DNA of 64,000 nucleotides from Pustulibacterium marinum (GTDB lineage: Bacteria > Bacteroidota > Bacteroidia > Flavobacteriales > Flavobacteriaceae): assembly GCF_900116665.1 (NCBI RefSeq), contig NZ_FPBK01000002.1:116360-180359 (forward strand), given 5' to 3'. Under the pieces are notes generated by a model, which saw only the letters and a program-made list of their open reading frames with translations, was not told where the DNA came from and made no database searches. Each line of letters opens with the position of its first letter. Position 1 is the first letter of the stretch. The position numbers were made by a program, and so were the translations under genes. Below are positions 10,154 through 19,711 of this stretch, one piece after another.

Positions 10154-11284
10154 ATGAAAAGTATTTTGATTTCCCTTTTTCAAGACTTAGACTTTCAATC
10201 TTTAAAAAACAGCTATGAGTGGGTTCCTTATTTGTCTGGAGTAGGAATTACTTTTGTCATTTTGATAGTCGTATACACAATTGCAAATAAAGTAATAAAC
10301 AGGGTTACCAAACATAGCGATAGTCAACTTACCAAAAGTCTACTTTCAAGACTTAGAACTCCAATTCTACTTTTAATCTGTGTAATCGCACTGTGGGCTC
10401 CAATATCTTATACCGAATTACCTGAAAATGTAGTAAATACAGCTATAAAGATTTTGACGATTTTAATGATAGCAATTTTTACGTGGATGGCGATTACAGC
10501 GGTACAGTTAATCAAATATTTTGTACTGAAGAAATATGACATCAAACAAAAAGATAACCTCAAAGCACGAAAAATATATACGCAATTTAGAATTATAGAA
10601 AGAGTATTGATTTTCATCATATTGATAATATCCATATCTCTGGCATTAATGTCATTTAGTTCTATAAGAAAACTAGGGTTGAGTTTAATAACTTCTGCAG
10701 GTATTGGCGGACTTATTTTGGGTTTAGCAGCGCAAAAAGTTTTAGGAGGAATCCTTGCCGGTATACAAATTGCCATTGCTCAACCTATTCGCTTAGATGA
10801 TGTAGTGATTGTAGAAGGTGAGTGGGGAAGAATTGAAGAAATCAATCTCACATTTGTAGTCGTAAATATTTGGGACGAAAGAAGATTGGTTCTTCCTACT
10901 ACCTATTTTATAGATAATACTTTCCAGAACTGGACTAGGACAACGTCTCAAATTTTGGGAACCGTATTTATTTATACGGATTATAATGTTCCTTTTGATG
11001 ACTTTAGAAAAGAGCTCACAAGGTTATTGAAATCTACAGAACTATGGGATGGAAGAGTAAATGTGCTACAGGTAACCGATGCAAAAGAAGGCTCTGTAGA
11101 AATGAGAGCATTGATGAGTGCAGTAGATTCTCCTACGGCTTGGGATCTGCGCGTTTATATAAGAGAGCAATTAATTAAGTTTCTTCAAACCAATTATCCA
11201 GAAAGTTTACCAAGGTCAAGGGTAGAAATTCATGGTAAGGTAGATGACTTAAAAGACCTTAAAAATGCAGATGGACTAAAATAA
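10154..11284 (+). CDS. MscS-family mechanosensitive ion channel
   Basis: Inner-membrane channel that opens under membrane tension and releases solutes after osmotic downshock. The protein has 376 residues. Four to five hydrophobic segments are visible (about residues 29-48, 69-86, 96-125, 150-171 and the pore helix near 180-200). The pore helix is glycine- and alanine-rich (SAGIGGLILGLAAQKVLG), as in MscS TM3. The beta domain follows with DDVVIVEGEWGRIEEI and PTTYFIDNTFQNWTR. The ATG at 10154 is preferred; an in-frame TTG lies one codon upstream. It seems to be transcribed with the amidase gene downstream. Confidence 0.92.
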   Translation: MKSILISLFQDLDFQSLKNSYEWVPYLSGVGITFVILIVVYTIANKVINRVTKHSDSQLTKSLLSRLRTPILLLICVIALWAPISYTELPENVVNTAIKILTILMIAIFTWMAITAVQLIKYFVLKKYDIKQKDNLKARKIYTQFRIIERVLIFIILIISISLALMSFSSIRKLGLSLITSAGIGGLILGLAAQKVLGGILAGIQIAIAQPIRLDDVVIVEGEWGRIEEINLTFVVVNIWDERRLVLPTTYFIDNTFQNWTRTTSQILGTVFIYTDYNVPFDDFRKELTRLLKSTELWDGRVNVLQVTDAKEGSVEMRALMSAVDSPTAWDLRVYIREQLIKFLQTNYPESLPRSRVEIHGKVDDLKDLKNADGLK

Positions 11285-11360
11285 TTTCCATTCATCAAAA
11301 TTTTTATGGGTAAATGTTAATTTTAGTTTAATTAGTACTCTTAAAAGACCTTAAAAAACT

Positions 11361-11966
11361 ATGAAAAAAAATTATGTACTCTTATCAATTTCTTTAGTAG
11401 CTGTTTGTTTCGCTATTTTAGGATTCAAACCGCAAACTACTAAGACCGTTGTGATTGATGCAGGTCATGGAGGTGATGATACCGGAGTTGTGTACGATAG
11501 TATTTTGGAAAAAGATGTGGTAATGAATATTTCAAAATATCTTGAAGAATATAGCGGTAGCAATATGAATTTTGTATTTCTTAGAAGTAAGGATGATTAT
11601 TTGCCTTTAAGTGCGCGTCTTGAAGAAATTCAAAAAGTATCTCCAGATTTAGTAATCTCTTTGCATCTTGGGACTAATCCAAATGCAGATATTCATGGAG
11701 TAGAAGCTTTTATTTACAAAGATTCAACCTATAGTAATAAGCTTTCTGAGCAATATGGAGAAAAGTTATTAAAATCTTTTAATAATACACCGCTTCATGG
11801 GAAGGATAACGTTGAGAGCGCAGATTTCTATCTAATCAAAAATTTAAAAGAAACACCAGCAGTTGTTTTAGAGCTAGGGTATCTTTCCAATGCAAAAGAT
11901 AGAGACTATGTTACCAAAAGTGAAAATCAAAAAAGCATAGCAAAAACCATTGTAAATGCTTTGTAA
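11361..11966 (+). CDS. N-acetylmuramoyl-L-alanine amidase (Amidase_3)
   Basis: Zinc amidase that cuts the bond between MurNAc and the stem peptide of peptidoglycan. An N-terminal hydrophobic segment (residues 4-21) acts as signal anchor or signal peptide, so it works in the periplasm. Zinc ligands can be placed: His36 in VIDAGHGGDDTG, Glu50 in ILEKDV, His102 in ISLHLG. The catalytic glutamate is in VLELGYLSN near residue 171. At 201 residues it is a bare catalytic domain without LysM or SPOR. The HLG after His102 replaces the common HAN. It shares an 18-bp sequence with the end of the upstream gene at its ribosome-binding region. Confidence 0.9.
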   Translation: MKKNYVLLSISLVAVCFAILGFKPQTTKTVVIDAGHGGDDTGVVYDSILEKDVVMNISKYLEEYSGSNMNFVFLRSKDDYLPLSARLEEIQKVSPDLVISLHLGTNPNADIHGVEAFIYKDSTYSNKLSEQYGEKLLKSFNNTPLHGKDNVESADFYLIKNLKETPAVVLELGYLSNAKDRDYVTKSENQKSIAKTIVNAL

Positions 11967-12006
11967 ACTTACATAATTTCTCCCAACCAACTTTTTTTAA
12001 AGTTTT

Positions 12007-12040
12007 AGAGTCAGGTGTTTATTAATATCTGGCTCTTTTT
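12007..12040 (+). terminator. Terminator after the amidase gene
   Basis: AGAGTCAG pairs with CTGGCTCT (one G-U) around a loop of about 14 bases, followed by TTTTT. Confidence 0.7.
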
Positions 12041-12144
12041 GGTTTAACTAGTTATTAAAAAACCTTTTAAAAAGCTATAACATTGAATGTATATTTTGAT
12101 TCTTAAATTCGAATAGAATTAAAGTTGAACAAAAAAAATATACT

Positions 12145-12699
12145 ATGAGTTTAGAAAAGAAAATTGCATTTTTAGCAACCGATGGATTTGAAGAAAGTGA
12201 ATTAACAAGTCCAAAAGAAGCAGTAGAGAAAGAAGGTTGGAAAGCAGAAATTATTAGCATTAAATCTGGTTCTATCAAGTCTTGGGACGTTGATAACTGG
12301 GGATCAGATTTTAAAGTTGATAAATTAGTTTCAGAAGTAAGTGCAAACGATTATGATGCATTGGTTCTGCCAGGTGGAGTTATAAATCCTGATACCTTAA
12401 GAACAAATGAAGAAGCACTAACTTTTGTGAGAAACTTTTTCAAACAACATAAAATTGTAGCAGCAATTTGTCATGGACCACAAACCTTGATAAATGCAGA
12501 AGTAGTAGATGGTAGATCGTTAACATCATATCCTTCCATCAAAAAAGATTTAATTAATGCAGGGGCAGAATGGTACGACAGAGAAGTAGTCGTAGATCAA
12601 GGATTTGTAACAAGTAGAACTCCAGAAGATTTACCAGCCTTTAATAGTAAATTAATAGAAGAAGTGAAAGAAGGAAAACATGCCGATCAACATGCGTAA
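12145..12699 (+). CDS. DJ-1/PfpI family protein (class I GATase-like)
   Basis: A 184-residue cytosolic protein of the PfpI/YhbO group; members act as glyoxalase-like or deglycase-like stress proteins and older names say protease. The nucleophile-elbow cysteine is in AAICHGPQTLI near residue 113. The conserved Glu (GFEESELTSP, residue about 15) and the LPGGVINPDTLR loop are present. The ATG at 12145 is immediately preceded by an A-rich stretch. It is flanked by terminators on both sides and so is probably monocistronic. The exact substrate is unknown. Confidence 0.88.
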   Translation: MSLEKKIAFLATDGFEESELTSPKEAVEKEGWKAEIISIKSGSIKSWDVDNWGSDFKVDKLVSEVSANDYDALVLPGGVINPDTLRTNEEALTFVRNFFKQHKIVAAICHGPQTLINAEVVDGRSLTSYPSIKKDLINAGAEWYDREVVVDQGFVTSRTPEDLPAFNSKLIEEVKEGKHADQHA

Positions 12700-12723
12700 T
12701 GTTTTTGAATATTGATTTAAAAC

Positions 12724-12759
12724 AAAAATCCCGATCAATAATTTGATCGGGATTTTTTT
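12724..12759. terminator. Bidirectional terminator between the PfpI gene and sucC
   Basis: A perfect 13-bp stem, AAATCCCGATCAA with TTGATCGGGATTT (12726-12755), with T runs readable on both strands. It lies between convergent genes and serves both. Confidence 0.88.
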
Positions 12760-12783
12760 ATATGTTGTAAAAAGAAAGTAAGC

Positions 12784-13977
12784 TTATGCTAAAACTTCTT
12801 TTACTTTATCTGCTGCTTCTTGGAACATTACTGCAGAGTGAACTGCTAATCCTGAATTGTCAATCAATTCTTTAGCAACTTCTGCATTTGTACCTTGTAA
12901 ACGTACAATAATAGGAACATTGATAGCGTCTCCCATGTTTTTGTAAGCATCAACAACACCTTGAGCAACACGGTCACAACGTACAATACCACCAAAGATG
13001 TTAATTAAAATAGCTTTTACATTTTCATCTTTCAAAATAATTCTGAAAGCTTCTTCAACTCTTTTAGCATCAGCAGTACCACCTACATCTAGGAAGTTAG
13101 CTGGTTCACCACCTGCTTGCTTAATCAAGTCCATAGTTGCCATAGCTAGTCCGGCACCGTTAACCATACAACCAACGTTTCCGTCAAGGTCAACATAGTT
13201 AAGTCCTACAGCTTTCGCTTCTACTTCAATTGGGTTTTCTTCTGTAACATCACGCATTTCTTCAATGTCTTTGTGACGGAAAAGAGCGTTATCATCTATC
13301 GTTACTTTTGCATCTACTGCTAAAATTTTATCATCTGAAGTTTTTAAAACCGGGTTGATTTCAAAAAGAGATGAATCAGATTTTACATAAGCAGTATATA
13401 AAGCACTAACAAATTTTACCATTTCTTTGAAAGCAGTTCCGCTTAATCCAAGATTAAAAGCGATTCTTCTTGCTTGGAAACCTTGTAAACCTACAGATGG
13501 ATCAATTTCTTCTGTGAAAATTAAATGTGGAGTTTTCTCTGCAACTACTTCAATTTCCATACCTCCTTCGGTAGAATACATGATCATATTTTTACCAGTT
13601 CCTCTGTTTAAAAGAACAGACATGTAGAATTCTGAAGTTTCGCTATCACCAGGATAGTATACATCCTCAGCAACCAACACTTTTCTAACCAACTTACCTT
13701 CTGCAGAAGTTTGTGGCGTTACCAAGTTCATTCCGATGATTTGACCTGCAATTTCTTCAACTTCTTGAAGATTTTTAGCAAGTTTTACTCCTCCACCTTT
13801 TCCACGTCCTCCGGCATGTACCTGAGCTTTAATTACGTGCCATCCTGTACCGGTTTCAGCAGTTAAATCTTTTGCCGCAGCCACTGCCTCAGAAGCAGTA
13901 TTGGCTACAATTCCACGCTGAATGCGTACTCCGTGAGAAGCTAATATCTCTTTACCTTGATATTCGTGTAAATTCAT
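12784..13977 (-). CDS. sucC: Succinyl-CoA synthetase, beta subunit (ADP-forming)
   Basis: TCA-cycle enzyme subunit carrying the ATP-grasp domain; with SucD it converts succinyl-CoA to succinate and makes ATP or GTP. The protein has 397 residues. The N-terminus [17 protein letters not shown] is diagnostic. The ATP-grasp loop with [19 protein letters not shown] and the C-terminal [10 protein letters not shown] and GTNAEVA segments are intact. No sucD lies next to it, unlike in proteobacteria, so the alpha subunit must be encoded elsewhere. A TATTTTTG -7-like element lies upstream at 14057-14050, but no good -33 partner was found. Confidence 0.97.
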   Translation of the reverse strand: MNLHEYQGKEILASHGVRIQRGIVANTASEAVAAAKDLTAETGTGWHVIKAQVHAGGRGKGGGVKLAKNLQEVEEIAGQIIGMNLVTPQTSAEGKLVRKVLVAEDVYYPGDSETSEFYMSVLLNRGTGKNMIMYSTEGGMEIEVVAEKTPHLIFTEEIDPSVGLQGFQARRIAFNLGLSGTAFKEMVKFVSALYTAYVKSDSSLFEINPVLKTSDDKILAVDAKVTIDDNALFRHKDIEEMRDVTEENPIEVEAKAVGLNYVDLDGNVGCMVNGAGLAMATMDLIKQAGGEPANFLDVGGTADAKRVEEAFRIILKDENVKAILINIFGGIVRCDRVAQGVVDAYKNMGDAINVPIIVRLQGTNAEVAKELIDNSGLAVHSAVMFQEAADKVKEVLA

Positions 13978-14148
13978 CTGTAGCTATTTTAATGTATTTT
14001 GTTGATTTATGTTTAGCAATGATTTGGTTTTGAATAAAATCATTACTAGCAAAAATAGAAAACTGATTTATACTACCCTAACTTATGCCAAAAATTATGG
14101 TAAATATTTATAGCTAAAAGTTGGAGTAGTATTTTCAGGTTTAAAAAT

Positions 14149-16365
14149 TTATTTCACAAGATTGAATTTTACACTGTCTTTAATATTGGTTGCCGAAGCT
14201 CCAATAATAGCCTTGAACTTTCCTGCTTCCGCAATCCAACTATGTTTTGCATCATCAAAATACAGAAGGTCTTTTGCCGAAATCGTAAAGTTTACTGTTT
14301 TGGTTTCACCAGGTTTTAGGAACACTTTTTCGAAATTTTTTAGTTCTTTTTCAGGCCTTACTAAGGATGATTTTACATCTGTAATGTATAATTGTACCAC
14401 TTCTGCGCCGGCAACTTTACCAGTATTGGTAACAGGAATACTTACTTTGATTGTTTCATCTTCATTCATATTCTTCTCATCAACGGATATATCACCATAT
14501 TCAAAAGTTGTATAACTAAGACCATGACCAAAGCTGAATAACGGTTTTATATCCTCTTTATCAGCATAGCGATACCCAACAAAAATACTTTCGGTGTAGT
14601 TTACTTCGCCTTCTTTTCCAAATTCGCCTAATGCATGTGCTGAATTATCTTTTAATTTCACAGGGAATGTAAAAGCCAATTTTCCTGACGGATTTACATC
14701 TCCCACCAAAATAGAAGCCATGGCATTTCCTGTTTCAGAACCTAAATACCAACCTTGAATAATGGCAGGAACTTTATCTACCCAAGGCATAGCAACTGCA
14801 TTTCCAGAAATGTTGATGTATATGAAGTTTTTATTTACGGCAGCGATTTTCGTAATTACATCATCTTGATTATAAGGTAAGCCAAGAGCTAATCTATCGG
14901 CACCTTCACAATCTTGATTATCACTTTTGTTAAGTCCACCAACAAAAATAACCACGTCTGCTTCTTTGGCTACTTCAATAGCTTCTTTTAGTAAAGCTTC
15001 GGGAGAACGATCGTCTTGAAGATTTTGTCCCGATTTTACTCCGTTGTAATCTCCACTTGCGTCACCAACATAGCCACGAGCATACATTACTTCAACATTA
15101 TCACCCACACGATTTTTGATTCCGTCTAAAGGTGAAATTTCATATTTTGCTTTAAGAGAAGAACTACCACCACCAACAGTCATCATTTTAATTGCATTTT
15201 CTCCAATAACTGCAATTTTCTTTGTTTTGGAAAGATTGATAGGAAGTACATTATGTTCATTTTTTAAAAGAACAATTCCGCCTTCAGCAATGTTTCTGGC
15301 TGTTTTTGCATGTGCTTCGGTACCAAAAGATCCAAAAGGTCTTGTGCTATTCATAGTAGTTCTACAAGCTAAACGTAAAATATTTCGAACTTTATCATCT
15401 AACTCTTTTGTCCCTACTTTTCCTGATTTGATCATTTCATAGTATGGATCTGCTAAATAATAGGAATCATAAGCGTTGGTTTTTCCCATGGTTAATCCAT
15501 CTGTCCAAGTACCATATTCCATGTCTAATCCATTGAAAATGGCCTGTTCAGTTTCGTGAACGCCACCCCAGTCAGAAATCACAACTCCGTCAAAATTCCA
15601 TTCTTTTCTTAAGATATCTTGTAAAAGATATTTGTTGTGGCAGCATTGTTGACCTTTGTATTTGCCATACGCACCCATAATAGCCCAAGCATTTCCTTCT
15701 TGAACAGCGGCTTTGAATGCTGGTAGATAAATTTCATATAGCGCACGATCATCAACTACCACATTCACTCCATGACGATCTGTTTCTTGATTGTTTAAAG
15801 CGAAATGTTTTACACACGCAGCAACTCCATTTTCCTGAACACCTTTTACATACGGAACCACCATTTGAGCTGCCAGATAAGGATCTTCGCCCATGTATTC
15901 AAAATTACGGCCGTTTAATGGTGAACGATAAATATTTACACCAGGTCCTAGCAATACAGTTTTATTTCGGTAGCGGGCTTCTTCTCCAATGGCTTTACCA
16001 TACGCATATGCCAAATCTCTATCCCAACTAGACGCTAAACAAGTTAGTGCAGGGAAAGCGGTACAAGAATCATTGGTCCAATTTGCTTGTTCCCATTCAT
16101 CCCATAAAACTTCCGGGCGAATACCGTGTGGACCATCCGTCATCCAAAACTCTGGAATTCCTAATCTAGAAACTCCCGGAGAACTAAATTTTGATTGCGC
16201 ATGGATCATTGCAATTTTTTCTTCTAAAGTCATTCTCGCGAGCGCATCTTCAACACGTTCTTCCATAGGTTTTGTGTCGTCTAGATACGTTGGAGTTTTT
16301 TCTTGTGCATTTGAAAAAAAACTGACAAGAAGAATACCTAAAACGACGAACATTTTGTTTGTCAT
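14149..16365 (-). CDS. Secreted glycoside hydrolase family 3 (beta-glucosidase-like)
   Basis: A 738-residue enzyme with a signal peptide cut near residue 20 (ILLVSFFSNAQ). It therefore acts in the periplasm or outside the cell, removing beta-linked sugars from oligosaccharide ends. The GH3 N-terminal barrel carries the nucleophile Asp265 in VVISDWGGVH and the substrate-binding KHF motif near 186. The C-terminal GH3 domain follows (GGGSSSLKAKYEISPLDGIK, FVGGLNKSDNQDCEGADR), then a fibronectin III-like domain from about residue 640. The neighbour upstream on the same strand is a DUF6377 regulator. The exact substrate is unknown. Confidence 0.92.
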   Translation of the reverse strand: MTNKMFVVLGILLVSFFSNAQEKTPTYLDDTKPMEERVEDALARMTLEEKIAMIHAQSKFSSPGVSRLGIPEFWMTDGPHGIRPEVLWDEWEQANWTNDSCTAFPALTCLASSWDRDLAYAYGKAIGEEARYRNKTVLLGPGVNIYRSPLNGRNFEYMGEDPYLAAQMVVPYVKGVQENGVAACVKHFALNNQETDRHGVNVVVDDRALYEIYLPAFKAAVQEGNAWAIMGAYGKYKGQQCCHNKYLLQDILRKEWNFDGVVISDWGGVHETEQAIFNGLDMEYGTWTDGLTMGKTNAYDSYYLADPYYEMIKSGKVGTKELDDKVRNILRLACRTTMNSTRPFGSFGTEAHAKTARNIAEGGIVLLKNEHNVLPINLSKTKKIAVIGENAIKMMTVGGGSSSLKAKYEISPLDGIKNRVGDNVEVMYARGYVGDASGDYNGVKSGQNLQDDRSPEALLKEAIEVAKEADVVIFVGGLNKSDNQDCEGADRLALGLPYNQDDVITKIAAVNKNFIYINISGNAVAMPWVDKVPAIIQGWYLGSETGNAMASILVGDVNPSGKLAFTFPVKLKDNSAHALGEFGKEGEVNYTESIFVGYRYADKEDIKPLFSFGHGLSYTTFEYGDISVDEKNMNEDETIKVSIPVTNTGKVAGAEVVQLYITDVKSSLVRPEKELKNFEKVFLKPGETKTVNFTISAKDLLYFDDAKHSWIAEAGKFKAIIGASATNIKDSVKFNLVK

Positions 16366-16413
16366 AAAATTGATTTTTAGTCTTAAATAAAATTTGTTTG
16401 TTATACTGAAATT

Positions 16414-16443
16414 CGAAAATACAACGTTTTAGAAGTGATTCAA
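16414..16443 (-). promoter_or_regulatory. Candidate promoter of the GH3 gene
   Basis: On the minus strand TTG (16443-16441), a 19-base spacer and TATTTTCG (16421-16414), one base from the Bacteroidota -7 consensus TAnnTTTG. Transcription would start about 40 bases before the ATG. Confidence 0.45.
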
Positions 16444-16550
16444 CTTTGAGAAAGGAAAAAGTAGTGCTTTGGAATCTTCTTGATGTTTATAATCAGATAC
16501 TTAATATCTGTATAATCGCTGAAAAAGTAGTGAGAATTTAGTTGGTTCAT

Positions 16551-18194
16551 TTAAGATTTCGACGAAAAACCGATTTGCATAACGTGATTTTCAAAATCTT
16601 CTCTTGACCCTTTTGCTTTGTTTCTTGCTTTGGTTCTGTAGTTGTAAATAGTACTCAAGGAATATCTTAAAAATGATGCTATTTGCGAGCTATCTGTGAT
16701 GCCTAATCGTATCAATGCAAAAATGCGTAATTCAGTATTTAATAGCTCATCATTCTTCAAAAGTATCTGTTCGTTATCATTGAGCAGAGAATTGAAATCT
16801 TCAATAAAAGTGGGATACAAATTGAGGAAAATACTGTCAAAATTTTGGTATAGTTCTTTTACTTCAGTATTGACTAAAGAATCAGATTTTAAAATTTTGA
16901 AAAGCTCTTTGTGTTGTTTTGTAATGGCTAGTTTGTTGAGCGAAATTCTGTAACCATCCAGTTTATCAATATAAGACGAACACATATCAAAAAATTGCGC
17001 TATATAAGCTTCCTTGATATGGTTGGACTCCGAAAGATCCTGATTCCTTTGACGTAGTTGTAAATTGGTTTGTTGAATTTCGGCATTTAACGACTCCAAT
17101 TTAAGATTTGCATCTTTTAAATGCTGTCTAGTTTTTTTAAGCCTTCTGTTCTGTGTATACACAAAAATCAAAGTTAGAATAAGAATACAGCTCAATATTG
17201 AAATGTACCAAAGCTGTTTTTGCAATTGATCTTTTTGATGAATTTCTTTTTCAAGATATGCTGTGTTGATGATGTTGTAAAGCTCTGTAATTTGAATAGT
17301 CCGGAACTTTACATTACAAAAAAACGCATCTTCCACCGCCGATTCTGTGTATTTGTATGCTTTATCAATGGCACCTTCGTGATAAAAAATCAATGCAAGA
17401 TTTTGTATAGCCGCGTTGTCTTTTATTGAATTTTGAATATCCGTAATGGCAGCAATACAATAATGTTGTTTTTGCAAGTTTGTTTGATGTTGAATACCAT
17501 AAATTTCTGCAAGCAGGTAATGCATCATGGCAAAATTCCCATCATGAGTTGTATACGATTTTAAGCTAGAAGAAAGTATGTCTTTAGCTTGATTATATTG
17601 TCTTTTAGCGTAAAGCTGTTGTACATATTGAATTTTGAAAGCAATACTTTTAGTTGGAAGTAACCCTAAAAGTGAGTCTCGATAAGCAAGGATTTCTTCG
17701 GAATAATTTTGATTGGTTCCATGAGTAGCGTAATGCTCATAAAACTCAATTTTTGTAGCGTAATATAACTGCAATAACTTTTGGGAACTTGTTTTGGTTA
17801 TAGTATTCAATAAATTTTGAGACTCCAAGTAATTGCCGGCGGTAGAATATAAATTTGCTAATTGCAATGTAGCCTGGGTAAGTAAAGAATCGTTTTCTAG
17901 ATGTTTAGCAAGTTCCAGATTTTTTTGAATGTAGAAAATAGCAGAGTCTACCTGAAATTTTTTGTATTCTTCATACAGATTTGCTTGAATTTTAAATTTG
18001 GAAATGGTTTCAGTTTCTTCTATCAAAAGAGATTTTAATACTTTAATTTTGGTCTGTTTTTCAGTATCAAATTGAGCCTTTTTTTGAATTGTATTTTCTA
18101 ACAAATTCCATAGAGAATCTTTTTCAGCAAATCCAAATAGATTTACTGAAATACAACAAAACCATACAAATATGAAAAGCTTTTTAAATTTCAT
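16551..18194 (-). CDS. DUF6377-type membrane-bound regulator (TPR, TM, coiled coil, HTH)
   Basis: A 547-residue protein built like Bacteroidota transmembrane transcription regulators. In order it has a signal peptide (KKLFIFVWFCCISVNLFG), a helical TPR-like sensor region to about residue 310, one membrane helix (ISILSCILILTLIFVYT, about 325-345), a coiled coil (about 350-395), and a C-terminal helix-turn-helix region (RLGITDSSQIASFLRYSLST). The ATG at 18194 gives a proper signal peptide and is preferred to a TTG seven codons earlier. A TATATTTG element (18209-18202) lies only 7 bases upstream of the ATG. It probably regulates nearby sugar genes such as the GH3 gene, but the target is inferred from position only. 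Confidence 0.8.
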   Translation of the reverse strand: MKFKKLFIFVWFCCISVNLFGFAEKDSLWNLLENTIQKKAQFDTEKQTKIKVLKSLLIEETETISKFKIQANLYEEYKKFQVDSAIFYIQKNLELAKHLENDSLLTQATLQLANLYSTAGNYLESQNLLNTITKTSSQKLLQLYYATKIEFYEHYATHGTNQNYSEEILAYRDSLLGLLPTKSIAFKIQYVQQLYAKRQYNQAKDILSSSLKSYTTHDGNFAMMHYLLAEIYGIQHQTNLQKQHYCIAAITDIQNSIKDNAAIQNLALIFYHEGAIDKAYKYTESAVEDAFFCNVKFRTIQITELYNIINTAYLEKEIHQKDQLQKQLWYISILSCILILTLIFVYTQNRRLKKTRQHLKDANLKLESLNAEIQQTNLQLRQRNQDLSESNHIKEAYIAQFFDMCSSYIDKLDGYRISLNKLAITKQHKELFKILKSDSLVNTEVKELYQNFDSIFLNLYPTFIEDFNSLLNDNEQILLKNDELLNTELRIFALIRLGITDSSQIASFLRYSLSTIYNYRTKARNKAKGSREDFENHVMQIGFSSKS

Positions 18195-18326
18195 TTGCAG
18201 GCAAATATAAAGCAATACATTTAGATAAATTTATAGGTTAAAAATCAACTTTTGTTACAAAAATAACAATTTGTTGTATTTTTAGTTTTAATACTGAATT
18301 TATTTTCAGCATAGCCTCTACTATCA

Positions 18327-18334
18327 TACTTTTG
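18327..18334 (+). promoter_or_regulatory. -7 promoter element of lysA
   Basis: TACTTTTG, a full match to TAnnTTTG. No TTG is seen at the expected -33 place. The predicted start of transcription is near 18341, leaving a 5' leader of about ten bases before the ATG at 18351. Confidence 0.5.
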
Positions 18335-18350
18335 ACAAAAATTGTTTACC

Positions 18351-19610
18351 ATGACAAATGAAGACTTATTAAACGTAGCTCAGGAATTTGGAAGTCCTGT
18401 TTATGTATACGATGCGGCAAAAATTGAAAGCCAATACAAAAGATTAACAAACGCTTTCAGTAATGTAAAACAATTGCGAATCAATTATGCAGTAAAAGCA
18501 TTATCCAATATATCTATTTTAAAATTACTCAACTCGCTAGGTAGTTGTTTAGATACCGTTTCTATTCAAGAAGTGAAACTAGGGTTGTTAGCTGGTTTTG
18601 AGCCACAACATATCATTTACACCCCAAATGGAGTTTCTTTAGAAGAAATTGAAGAAGTTGCGCATTTAGGTGTTCAGATAAATATTGATAATCTTTCTGT
18701 ATTGGAGCAATTTGGTAGTCGTCATCCGGAAATACCGGTTTGTATTAGAATAAATCCGCATGTTATGGCAGGTGGAAATTCTAATATTTCTGTAGGTCAT
18801 ATTGATTCAAAATTTGGAATCAGTATTCATCAAATTCCACATTTACTTCGCATAGTAGAAAACACAAATATGCATGTAAACGGAATTCATATGCATACAG
18901 GATCCGATATTTTGGATATTGAAGTATTCTTGTACGCCGCAGAAATTTTATTTGAAACGGCTGCACACTTCAAAAATTTAGATTTTATAGATTTTGGTAG
19001 TGGATTTAAAGTTCCTTACAAACCAGGAGATATAGAAACAAATATTGAAGAGCTAGGCGAAAAATTATCGGCTAGATTCAATGAGTTTTGCGCTAGTTAT
19101 GGTAAAGATCTAACATTAGCTTTTGAACCAGGTAAATTTTTAGTGAGTGAAGCAGGTAGCTTTTTAGCAAAAGTGAATGTAGTAAAACAAACTACTTCAA
19201 CTGTATTTGCTGGAATTGATAGTGGTTTTAATCACTTGATTCGTCCTATGTTTTACAACTCTTATCATCATATTGAAAATATTTCTAACCCAGAAGGGAG
19301 AGAGCGTTTTTACTCTGTAGTAGGATATATTTGTGAAACCGATACATTTGCCAACAATCGTAGAATTTCTGAAATCAATGAAGGTGATATTTTAAGATTT
19401 AAGAATGCAGGAGCGTATTGTTTTTCAATGGCAAGCAATTATAATTCAAGATTCCGTCCTGCTGAAATTTTGTGGTACAACGGAAAAGCGCATTTAATTA
19501 GAGAAAGAGAAACTTTTGAGGATCTTACAAGAAATCAAGTAGCACTTGATTTTAGTTCTTCGGAAAAAAAAAGTAATAAAAAACGTAAAGAAGATGCGGT
19601 AACAGCATAG
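18351..19610 (+). CDS. lysA: Diaminopimelate decarboxylase
   Basis: PLP enzyme converting meso-diaminopimelate to lysine, the last step of lysine synthesis. The PLP lysine is Lys49 in NYAVKALSN. The phosphate-binding glycine loop is near DFGSGFKVPY, EPGKFLVSEAG holds a substrate-site segment, and GYICETDTF is the cysteine motif donated across the dimer. The ATG at 18351 is preferred over a TTG three codons upstream because of the promoter element. The 419-residue length is normal, and the C-terminus has a basic, lysine-rich tail (KKSNKKRKED) not needed for catalysis. Confidence 0.94.
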   Translation: MTNEDLLNVAQEFGSPVYVYDAAKIESQYKRLTNAFSNVKQLRINYAVKALSNISILKLLNSLGSCLDTVSIQEVKLGLLAGFEPQHIIYTPNGVSLEEIEEVAHLGVQINIDNLSVLEQFGSRHPEIPVCIRINPHVMAGGNSNISVGHIDSKFGISIHQIPHLLRIVENTNMHVNGIHMHTGSDILDIEVFLYAAEILFETAAHFKNLDFIDFGSGFKVPYKPGDIETNIEELGEKLSARFNEFCASYGKDLTLAFEPGKFLVSEAGSFLAKVNVVKQTTSTVFAGIDSGFNHLIRPMFYNSYHHIENISNPEGRERFYSVVGYICETDTFANNRRISEINEGDILRFKNAGAYCFSMASNYNSRFRPAEILWYNGKAHLIRERETFEDLTRNQVALDFSSSEKKSNKKRKEDAVTA

Positions 19611-19638
19611 TCTTTAGGTGTTAGTTAAGCACACAAAT

Positions 19639-19674
19639 AAAAAAGCCGGTTTTTTAAAAAACCGGCTTTTTTTA
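19639..19674. terminator. Bidirectional terminator between lysA and the transketolase genes
   Basis: A 30-base perfect self-complementary sequence centred on 19655/19656: AAAAGCCGGTTTTTT followed by its reverse complement, then T runs. It serves lysA (plus) and the transketolase genes (minus). Confidence 0.88.
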
Positions 19675-19711
19675 TCATTAAATTTTAAACTAAACTCAAA
19701 GATTATGGCTT

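Noticed and set aside
19641-19670. A 30-base perfect palindrome taken as an insertion-element end or recombination site
   Set aside because: It sits between convergent genes with T runs on both sides, which is explained by a bidirectional terminator.
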